Source: Deltaproteobacteria bacterium (lineage in GTDB: Bacteria > Myxococcota_A > UBA796 > UBA2385). Taken from it: a stretch of DNA of 8,658 bases. Shown here one piece after another: positions 1 through 5,796 of the stretch (the first letter of the stretch is position 1; the number at the start of each line of letters is the position of its first letter). The notes under the pieces are model-generated. The model was given only the letters and a program-made list of their open reading frames with translations, was not told where the DNA came from and did no database searches. The translations under genes and the position numbers were made by a program. The stretch covers positions 1 through 8,658 of the forward strand of contig RFKJ01000502.1 of assembly GCA_003694325.1 (NCBI GenBank). Reading direction: 5' to 3'.

Positions 1-1755
1 GCCTCGGCCCGACGGCTGGCCCCAGGCCCACCCGCCCTCCAGGTCCCACCCCGGATCCGTCGACATGTCCCACTCCTGCACCACGCTGGTGTTGCCGACG
101 TGCAGGGTGAGGGTGCGGGTCGTGTCCCCCTCGTGGGTGTCGGTGTTGATGAAGCTGACGACGGCATCGTGCGACCCGACCGCCAACCCGCCGGCCGTCG
201 CGTCTGGGGTGACGGTCACCGTGGTCGCCTGGCCCGGGTTGAGGGTCGTGCCCGAGTTGTCGAACTGCGCCCAGGCCACGTCCACCGTCGCTTCGAAGGT
301 GACCGTGGTCTCGCCGACGTTCTCCACGGTCCAGCTCGCCGACGCCGGCTCCCACGGTCCGCCCGCCGGCCCGTAGAGGTCGGCGTCGGTACCCGGGGTG
401 ACCTGCAGCCCCACCGCCCCCGGGTTCAACGTGTCCAGCGTCTCCTGCCCGGTGCCGAGCGGATCGAGCCAGTCCGACAGGCGCGAGCTGCTGGTGCCCC
501 CACCGGTCCACGACGCCGAGAAGAAACCGAACCAGTCGGAGGCGTTGTTGCTGCACGCCGCACTGCCTCCGTGGAGTTGCCCGACGACGTGGTGGTCCTG
601 GTCGAACAGCGGCGCCCCCGACGAGCCGCCCTCGGTGGTGCCGTCGTCCCAGTCGGCGACCCGCAGGTGGGTGCCGTTGCCCGGGCTGCCGTTGCTGGAG
701 TAGCTGGTGATCGACAGGGGGTCGTCTTCGAAGGAGATCGACTTGACGTCGCCGCTGGGATGGTGGACGCACACCGCCGAGGTCGGCGTGTCGCCGGAGT
801 GGTCCCACCCGGCCCAGGTCACGCCGAACTCGGGGTCCGGATCGTCGTCGAGCAGCAGCAGGGTGAAGTCCGAGCTGGCGTAGTCGGCGACCACCGTCGC
901 CCCGGTCTGGAACTGGTCGAGGCTACCCCCGCCCCGGGCGCCGCAGGTGGGGCTCTGGTAGTTCCAGTAGGCCACGAAGCTCGCCGCGTTCCGGCTGGTG
1001 ATCCCGCAGTGATGGGCCGTCTGGAAGTAGGGGGTCTGGTCCTCGGCCGTGTTGTTGACCATGAACCCGGTGCAGTAGGTGCTCCCGCCGGTGCCGATGA
1101 TCGCCACCGAGGGAATCTCGTCCCGCCAGTCGTCCCCTTCGGGACAGACCACGTCGATGTTGCAGGCCCCGCTGGACGGAGGGGGCGGACCGAACCGGCG
1201 ATAGCCGACGTAGAGCTTGTCGATGTCGAGGACGAGCCGGTCGCGGGCCTCGGCCGGCAGCACCACCTCCACCACGAGGTCGTCGGACCGGACGATGGGG
1301 GTCCAAAGCTCCCCCCGGTTGACGTCGCGAGGGAGCAGCGGGCGGGCGCGGTAGTCCCGTCCCCGGGCGTCGAGGAGATGCACCTCGGTCCCCGGGGGCA
1401 ACACCGCCCGGCGGGCGGAGAAGGACAGGCTGGTCGCTCCCTGGGCGGCCAGGCGTACCCGCCACAGCAGCCGACCATCCGGCAGCGACTCCCAGACCCC
1501 GTCGCGATCGGGGGACACGTCCAGGTCCCGCCCCACCGCGTAGCGGGGGGGGAGGCCAAGGGCATCGCGGTCGAGGTCCTCGGCCAGGAGGGCCTTGACG
1601 TCCGGCCCCTGCACCGAGAGGCGCGGCAGCTCCTCGATCGGTCGGAGCCCCCCCTGCCACGACAGGGGGGTGACCGGCGTGCCGGCCAGGGCGAGGGAAG
1701 AGGCGAGCAACAGCAGCAACACCGGCGACCTCTCACGGGGTGGCCCCCGCAGCAA
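1..1755 (-). CDS. Secreted lysyl-endopeptidase-like serine protease (S1 family), 3' end outside the window
   Basis: This is an open frame of 585 codons with no stop before the left edge. Numbering is from a TTG at 1755. Residues 1-24 look like a signal peptide: arginines at 3, 7 and 9, a run of five leucines, then ALA-G. A propeptide of about 170 residues follows. The mature protease begins near 195 with GACNIDVVCPEGDDW, very close to the mature start of Achromobacter protease I (API) as I recall it. The triad is His249 (TAHHCG), Asp296 (SSDFTLL) and Ser379 (GGSSGAP). All six API cysteines have counterparts: 198, 204, 228, 250, 271 and 401. Asp407 matches API Asp225, which sets lysine preference at P1, and His395 (GQLHGG) matches His210. 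Residues 449-554 form a BACON-like beta domain, and a further module starts near 560 (STDPGWDLEGGWAWGQP). The start is uncertain: a GTG at 1722 has GAGAGG six bases upstream but would leave a very short signal peptide without positive charge. Confidence 0.9.
   Translation of the reverse strand, partial: MLRGPPRERSPVLLLLLASSLALAGTPVTPLSWQGGLRPIEELPRLSVQGPDVKALLAEDLDRDALGLPPRYAVGRDLDVSPDRDGVWESLPDGRLLWRVRLAAQGATSLSFSARRAVLPPGTEVHLLDARGRDYRARPLLPRDVNRGELWTPIVRSDDLVVEVVLPAEARDRLVLDIDKLYVGYRRFGPPPPSSGACNIDVVCPEGDDWRDEIPSVAIIGTGGSTYCTGFMVNNTAEDQTPYFQTAHHCGITSRNAASFVAYWNYQSPTCGARGGGSLDQFQTGATVVADYASSDFTLLLLDDDPDPEFGVTWAGWDHSGDTPTSAVCVHHPSGDVKSISFEDDPLSITSYSSNGSPGNGTHLRVADWDDGTTEGGSSGAPLFDQDHHVVGQLHGGSAACSNNASDWFGFFSASWTGGGTSSSRLSDWLDPLGTGQETLDTLNPGAVGLQVTPGTDADLYGPAGGPWEPASASWTVENVGETTVTFEATVDVAWAQFDNSGTTLNPGQATTVTVTPDATAGGLAVGSHDAVVSFINTDTHEGDTTRTLTLHVGNTSVVQEWDMSTDPGWDLEGGWAWGQPSGRG
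1649..1670 (-). other. Strong G/C hairpin inside the 5' end of the protease gene
   Basis: An 8-bp perfect inverted repeat, CCCCCCTG at 1649-1656 and CAGGGGGG at 1663-1670, encloses a 6-base loop. In the protease mRNA it lies just after the signal-peptide codons (about codons 29-36). No U-run follows, so it does not look like an intrinsic terminator. It may slow ribosomes or be a by-product of G/C bias. The repeat is seen directly; any function is speculative. Confidence 0.4.
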
Positions 1756-1834
1756 TGGGCGCCCAGAACGTAGCGCCTTGCGACCGGGCCTGCACCGGTC
1801 CCGACCCTCCCCATGGTCGCCCCCTGGTCCCGTC

Positions 1835-1863
1835 GGGCAGGGAAGGCCCCTCCCCCCCTGCCC
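1835..1863. repeat. 8-bp inverted repeat in the divergent intergenic region
   Basis: GGGCAGGG at 1835-1842 pairs perfectly with CCCTGCCC at 1856-1863 across a 13-base loop. It lies upstream of the candidate plus-strand promoter and about 80-110 bp upstream of the protease start. It could form a hairpin in the protease leader RNA or be part of a protein-binding site. It could also be chance in such a C/G-run-rich stretch. Confidence 0.35.
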
Positions 1864-1890
1864 GCGTCGCGCTCGGCGTCCCCGTCGACC

Positions 1891-1918
1891 TTGACTTGTC
1901 GGGCATGTCCAGTAGCAT
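1891..1918 (+). promoter_or_regulatory. Candidate sigma70-type promoter for the carboxylase operon
   Basis: TTGACT (1891-1896) matches 5 of 6 bases of the -35 consensus. TAGCAT (1913-1918) matches 4 of 6 of the -10 consensus. The spacer is 16 bp. It is the least GC-rich patch in the intergenic region and would start transcription near 1925, giving a leader of about 110 nt before the SDR ATG at 2037. The call rests on motif and position only. Confidence 0.4.
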
Positions 1919-2036
1919 CCGCCCTGGTCGGACGTGCAGCCACGCCCTGCACGCGGTCTCCGCGTCGGGAAGGCATCCGCCTTCGGCTCGGCGAGCGGCC
2001 GCCCACCCACCACCCGCCGGCGTCGCGACGAGACCC

Positions 2037-2990
2037 ATGCCTCCTGAGCACACTGCGACCCGCTACGCCTCGATCTTCCGCGACGGTTTGTTCTCCGACC
2101 GGGTGGTCGTGGTCACCGGCGGAGGCAGCGGCATCGGCCGGTGCATCGCCCACGAGCTGGCGGCGCTGGGCGCCACCGTCATCATCACCGGCCGTCGCCA
2201 GGACAAGCTCGACGCGGTGGTCGCCGAGCTGCGTGCCGACGCGGACCGGGGGGCCGCCGAAGGAGGAACGGCCGACGACGCTCCCGTCCACCACGACCGC
2301 CCGCGATTCGACCAGCGGGTCTTCGACATCCGCGACGAGGCCGCCGTCGCCGACGCCATCGCCGACATCGTCCGGGTGTACGGACGCATCGACCACCTCG
2401 TCAACAACGCCGGCGGCCAGTTTCCGGCCCCCGCCCAGCTCATCTCCCAGCGCGGCTTCGACGCCGTCGTCCGGACCAACCTCACCGGCGGCTTCCTGGT
2501 GGCCCGCGAGTGCTTCGAGCGGTCCATGCAGCAGACCGGCGGCAGCATCGTCAACATGCTGGCGGACATGTGGCGCGGAATGCCCGGGATGGCCCACTCC
2601 GGCGCTGCCCGCGCCGGCATGCTCAACCTCACCCGGACCCTGGCGGTGGAGTGGGCGCCCCAAGGGGTGCGGGTGAACGCCGTCGCCCCCGGCTGGGTCG
2701 CCAGCAGCGGGCTGGACACCTACGACGACGCGATCAAGGCCATGATCCCCACCCTGGCCGGCGCGGTCCCGCTCAAGCGACTGGCCACCGAGGCCGAGGT
2801 CAGCGCCGCCGTCTGCTTCCTGCTGTCGCCGGCCGCCGCCTTCATCACCGGCACCTGCCTGCGGGTGGATGGCGGGGCTCCCCTGGCCCCGCTGCACTGG
2901 CCCATGCCGGACCACGACAACAGCCCGCCCTTCCAGGGCTTCCACCGAGCCGTCCTGCCCGAGGTCCTCCGGAAGCCGGAGGATCCATGA
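2037..2990 (+). CDS. SDR-family enoyl-CoA reductase-like dehydrogenase (PECR / AtuB / AtuG type)
   Basis: A 317-residue NAD(P)-dependent Rossmann enzyme. The cofactor loop is TGGGSGIG (27-34), the structural NNAGG is at 123-127 and Asn148 sits in RTNLTG. The usual YxxxK catalytic pair is replaced by Ser188 and Arg192 (HSGAARAG). I recall the same HSGAARAG string in human peroxisomal trans-2-enoyl-CoA reductase (PECR), and the C-terminal PDHDN (291-295) is also PECR-like. The altered motif is therefore probably a subfamily trait, not inactivation. Residues 66-92 form an Asp/Ala/His-rich insertion before beta-4. The ATG at 2037 is chosen because homology begins soon after it and no in-frame ATG lies closer; its Shine-Dalgarno is weak. 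The gene opens the operon and its TGA overlaps the next start (ATGA). In Atu clusters similar SDRs are annotated as citronellol/citronellal dehydrogenases, so alcohol dehydrogenase or enoyl-CoA reductase activity are both possible. Confidence 0.88.
   Translation: MPPEHTATRYASIFRDGLFSDRVVVVTGGGSGIGRCIAHELAALGATVIITGRRQDKLDAVVAELRADADRGAAEGGTADDAPVHHDRPRFDQRVFDIRDEAAVADAIADIVRVYGRIDHLVNNAGGQFPAPAQLISQRGFDAVVRTNLTGGFLVARECFERSMQQTGGSIVNMLADMWRGMPGMAHSGAARAGMLNLTRTLAVEWAPQGVRVNAVAPGWVASSGLDTYDDAIKAMIPTLAGAVPLKRLATEAEVSAAVCFLLSPAAAFITGTCLRVDGGAPLAPLHWPMPDHDNSPPFQGFHRAVLPEVLRKPEDP
2978..2983 (+). promoter_or_regulatory. Ribosome binding site of the carboxyltransferase gene
   Basis: GGAGGA lies three bases before the ATG at 2987, inside the last codons of the SDR gene. 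With the ATGA stop/start overlap it suggests translational coupling, and it fixes the beta-subunit start even though the frame is open far upstream. Confidence 0.7.
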
Positions 2991-4600
2991 GCGTGATCTC
3001 GTCGACGGTCGACCGGGGCAGCGCCGCCTTCGCCGACAACCGGGCCGCGATGCTCGACCGCATCGCCCGGGTCCGGGACATCGAGGCGCGCATCCGGGCC
3101 CACGGCGACAAGGCCCGTCCCCGGTTCGAGCGCCGGGGCCAGCTCATGCCCCGACAACGGGTGGCCCGCCTGCTCGACCCCGGCTCTCCCTTCCTCGAGC
3201 TGTCGACCCTCGCCGGCTACAGGATGCACGACGACGACGGCAACAAGGCCGTCGCCGGTGGCGGCAGCATCACCGGGATCGGCTTCGTCTCGGGCACCCG
3301 CTGCCTGGTCAGCGCCAACGATTCGGCCATCAAGGGAGGCTCCATCTCCCCCATGGGCCTGCGCAAGAGCCTGCGCGCCCAGGAGATCGCCCTCCGCCAG
3401 CGCCTGCCGGTCGTCTCCCTCATCGAGTCCGGGGGCGCCAATCTCATGTACCAGGCCGAGCTGTTCGTCGAGGGGGGCCGGGTCTTCGCCAACATGGCCC
3501 GCCTCTCGGCGGCCGGCGTCCCCCAGATCACCGTGGTCCACGGGTCCTCCACGGCAGGGGGCGCCTACCTGCCGGGCCTTTCGGACTACGTCATCGCGGT
3601 GCGGGACCGGGCGAAGATCTTCCTCGCCGGGCCCCCGCTGGTGAAGGCCGCCCTGGGCGAGGATGCCGACGAGGAGGAGCTGGGCGGCGCCGCCATGCAC
3701 AGCCGGGTCACCGGCACCGTGGAGTACCTCGCCGAAGACGATGCCCACGCCATCTCGCTGGCCCGCGAGCTGCTGGTCGCCCTGGACTGGCCCGACACCG
3801 ACCCGCCCGGCGGGAAGGCCCGCCCCCCGCGCCTCGATCCCGACGAGCTGTGCGGCATCGTCCCGGTGGACGGTCGCACACCTTACGATGTTCGTGAGGT
3901 CATCGGCCGCATCGTCGATGACTCCAGATTCCTGGACTTCAAGCAGCAATTCGGCGCCGAGACCGTCTGCGGCCACGCCCGGATCGACGGCATGGCCGTC
4001 GGGATCCTGGCCAACAACGGCCCCATCATGCCCGAGGGTTCGGTCAAGGCCGCCCAGTTCATCCAGCTCTGCGAGCAGGCCGGACTGCCGCTGGTGTTCT
4101 TGATGAACACCACCGGGTACATGGTCGGTCGCCACGCCGAGCAGGGGGGCGCGGTCAAGCACGGCAGCAAGATGATCCAGGCGGTGACCAACGCCACCGT
4201 GCCCAAGCTGACCGTGGTCATCGGCGGTGCCTACGGCGCCGGCTACTACGGCATGTGCGGTCGGTCCTACGACCCCGACTTCATCTTCGCCTGGCCCAAC
4301 GCCAGGCTGGCGGTGATGGGGGGGGAGCAGGCCGCGATGGTCATGAAGATCATCACCCGCCAGAGCTTCGCCCGCCGCGGCTACCCCGTCAACGACGAGG
4401 CCCTCGACGCCATGGCCGCCGAGCTGCAGGGCCGCCTGGACCGGGAGGCCGACGCCCTGTACTGCACCGCGCGCCTGTGGGATGACGGGATCATCGATCC
4501 CCGGGACACCCGGGGAGTCCTGGCCGAGTGCCTGCGCGCCTGCCTGGCCGCCCGGCGGCGCACCCTGCATCCCAACAGCTTCGGCGTCGCCCGCGGCTGA
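2987..4600 (+). CDS. Acyl-CoA carboxylase carboxyltransferase (beta) subunit, AtuC / geranyl-CoA carboxylase-like
   Basis: A 537-residue carboxyltransferase, the usual length for MCC/GCC beta subunits. It transfers the carboxyl group from biotin to an acyl-CoA. The N half contains the CoA-binding crotonase-like core: GGGSITGIG (91-99), NDSAIKGGSISP (111-122), IESGGANL (146-153), HGSSTAGGAYLPG (185-197) and FLAGPPLVKAALGE (212-225). The C half has NNGPI (343-347), FLMNTTGYMVG (371-381), KHGSKMIQAV (391-400), GGAYGAGYYGMCGR (413-426), FAWPNARLAVMGGEQAA (434-450) and ARLWDDGIIDP (495-505). The 'SGGANLMYQAELFVEGGRVFANMARLSA' style, and NNGPI in place of the usual MCC sequence, resemble AtuC more than 3-methylcrotonyl-CoA carboxylase LiuB. 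The partner alpha subunit is two genes downstream. Substrate is inferred to be a 3-methyl-2-enoyl-CoA; chain length is not readable. Confidence 0.92.
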   Translation: MSVISSTVDRGSAAFADNRAAMLDRIARVRDIEARIRAHGDKARPRFERRGQLMPRQRVARLLDPGSPFLELSTLAGYRMHDDDGNKAVAGGGSITGIGFVSGTRCLVSANDSAIKGGSISPMGLRKSLRAQEIALRQRLPVVSLIESGGANLMYQAELFVEGGRVFANMARLSAAGVPQITVVHGSSTAGGAYLPGLSDYVIAVRDRAKIFLAGPPLVKAALGEDADEEELGGAAMHSRVTGTVEYLAEDDAHAISLARELLVALDWPDTDPPGGKARPPRLDPDELCGIVPVDGRTPYDVREVIGRIVDDSRFLDFKQQFGAETVCGHARIDGMAVGILANNGPIMPEGSVKAAQFIQLCEQAGLPLVFLMNTTGYMVGRHAEQGGAVKHGSKMIQAVTNATVPKLTVVIGGAYGAGYYGMCGRSYDPDFIFAWPNARLAVMGGEQAAMVMKIITRQSFARRGYPVNDEALDAMAAELQGRLDREADALYCTARLWDDGIIDPRDTRGVLAECLRACLAARRRTLHPNSFGVARG

Positions 4601-4619
4601 GCGCCCGAACCCTGCCCCT

Positions 4620-4625
4620 GGAGGA
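4620..4625 (+). promoter_or_regulatory. Ribosome binding site of the acyl-CoA dehydrogenase gene
   Basis: GGAGGA sits in the 29-nt gap after the beta-subunit stop, four bases before the ATG at 4630. It favours that ATG over the second one at 4636 (Met-Ser-Met). No terminator-like hairpin is visible in the gap, so transcription probably continues through it. Confidence 0.7.
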
Positions 4626-4629
4626 CGCC

Positions 4630-5793
4630 ATGTCCATGTGGACCCCCGAACACGAGCTGCTCCGCCAGACGGTGCGCAACTTCGTCGACAAGGAGATCAA
4701 CCCCTACGTGGACGAATGGGAGGAGGCCGGGATCTTCCCGGCCCATGACCTGTTCCGCAAGGCCGGCGCCCTGGGGCTGCTCGGTCTCTCGCGCCCCGAG
4801 GAGTACGGCGGCGGCGGCCTGGACTACAGCTACAGCGTCGCCGCGGCCGAGGAGCTGGGGACGGCGCACTGCGGGGGGGTGACCATGGCGATGGGGGTCC
4901 AGTCGGACATGGCCACCCCCGCACTGGCCACCTTCGGCAGCGACGAGCTGCGACGCGAGTTCCTCGCCCCGGCCATCGCCGGCGAGATGGTCGCCTGCCT
5001 GGGTGTTTCCGAGGCCGGGGCGGGCAGCGACGTCGCCAGCATCCAGACCCGGGCCCGCAAGGACGGCGGCGACTACGTGATCAACGGCAGCAAGCTGTGG
5101 ATCACCAACGGCATCCAGGCCGACTGGATGTGCGCCCTGGTCAACACCAGCGACGGCAAGCCCCACGAGAACAAGTCGCTCATCATCATCCCCATGGACA
5201 CCCCCGGGGTGGTCCGGCGACGCAAGCTCGACAAGCTCGGCATGCGCAGCAGCGACACCGCCGAGATCTACTTCGACGACGTGCGCGTCCCGCAGCGGTA
5301 CCGCATCGGGGACGAGGGCCTGGGCTTCATGTACCAGATGCTCCAGTTCCAGGAGGAGCGGTTGTGGGGCGCGGCCAACCTGATCAAGGGGCTCGAGGGG
5401 ATCATCGCCGAGACCATCGAGTACACCCGGCAGCGCAAGGCCTTCGGCGCGAGCATCCTGGACAACCAGGTGGTCCACTACCGTCTCGCCGAGCTGTCGA
5501 CCGAGGTCGAGGCCCTGCGCGCCCTGGTCTACCGGGCCACCGAACAGTACGTCGCCGGCGAAAACGTCGTCCGCCTGGCCAGCATGGCCAAGCTCAAGGC
5601 CGGTCGACTGGGCCGGGAGGTGACCGACGCCTGCCTCCAGTACTGGGGAGGGATGGGCTACATGTGGGAGACCCGGGTGGCCCGGGCCTACCGGGACGTC
5701 CGACTGGTCAGCATCGGCGGCGGCGCCGACGAGGTGATGCTGTCCATCATCTGCAAGCTGGACGGGACGCTGCCCCGCCGCCGGAGGGACTGA
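4630..5793 (+). CDS. Acyl-CoA dehydrogenase, AtuD / citronellyl-CoA dehydrogenase-like
   Basis: A 387-residue FAD enzyme of normal family length that should desaturate an acyl-CoA to the trans-2-enoyl-CoA, passing electrons to ETF. It has the N-terminal helical domain (1-120), the first acyl-CoA dehydrogenase signature GVSEAGAGSD (125-134), WITNG (157-161) for flavin contact, a middle beta domain to about 225, and the C-terminal helical bundle with RQRKAFG (267-273). The position of the usual MCAD-type catalytic glutamate near the C terminus is SIGGGADEV (361-369), without the normal EGT. Instead Glu243 in QEERL aligns with the helix-G glutamate used by isovaleryl-CoA dehydrogenase (Glu254), which suits branched substrates. 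NFVDKEINPYVDEWE and QSDMATPALATFGSDELRREFLAPAIAGE resemble AtuD as remembered. Location between the two carboxylase subunits supports supplying the enoyl-CoA that they carboxylate. Confidence 0.92.
   Translation: MSMWTPEHELLRQTVRNFVDKEINPYVDEWEEAGIFPAHDLFRKAGALGLLGLSRPEEYGGGGLDYSYSVAAAEELGTAHCGGVTMAMGVQSDMATPALATFGSDELRREFLAPAIAGEMVACLGVSEAGAGSDVASIQTRARKDGGDYVINGSKLWITNGIQADWMCALVNTSDGKPHENKSLIIIPMDTPGVVRRRKLDKLGMRSSDTAEIYFDDVRVPQRYRIGDEGLGFMYQMLQFQEERLWGAANLIKGLEGIIAETIEYTRQRKAFGASILDNQVVHYRLAELSTEVEALRALVYRATEQYVAGENVVRLASMAKLKAGRLGREVTDACLQYWGGMGYMWETRVARAYRDVRLVSIGGGADEVMLSIICKLDGTLPRRRRD
5783..5788 (+). promoter_or_regulatory. Ribosome binding site of the biotin carboxylase gene
   Basis: GGAGGG within the final codons of the dehydrogenase gene lies eight bases before the GTG at 5797. 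The stop (5791-5793) and this start are three bases apart, so reinitiation by the same ribosome is likely. It supports the GTG start, as no in-frame ATG precedes the conserved ANRGEIA motif. Confidence 0.6.
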
Positions 5794-5796
5794 TCG

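Larger units (their letters stand above)
1756..2036. other. Divergent intergenic region
   Basis: About 280 bp lie between the protease start (1755, minus strand) and the SDR start (2037, plus strand). Several frames are open across it, as expected at this GC content, but none gives a recognisable protein. It must contain the promoters of both transcripts. A -35/-10-like pair for the plus strand and one G/C-rich inverted repeat are listed separately. I see no tRNA, riboswitch, insertion sequence end or clear operator palindrome. No convincing minus-strand promoter could be picked out. Confidence 0.6.

Noticed and set aside
100..1773. A 557-codon plus-strand frame across the protease region
   Set aside because: It is the antisense shadow of the protease gene, whose minus-strand frame has a full set of family motifs.
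1835..1863. The spacer hairpin as an intrinsic terminator
   Set aside because: It lies between divergent genes, where no transcript ends, and has no U-tract on either strand.
1740..2036. Upstream extension of the SDR frame
   Set aside because: The peptide is Pro/Arg/Ala-rich without family similarity, while SDR similarity starts just after the ATG at 2037.
819..2945. A 708-codon minus-strand frame spanning the protease start, the spacer and the SDR
   Set aside because: The translation is low-complexity (Cys and Ser/Pro/Arg runs) and covers two real genes in other frames.
2141..2986. Upstream extension of the carboxyltransferase frame
   Set aside because: The extension overlaps the SDR and codes Arg/His/Pro-rich nonsense. 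Homology and the GGAGGA site place the start at 2987.
4318..4325. Run of eight G inside the carboxyltransferase gene, a possible frameshift site
   Set aside because: The reading frame on both sides encodes the conserved AVMGGEQAA motif without a break, so there is no sign of a sequencing or programmed frameshift.
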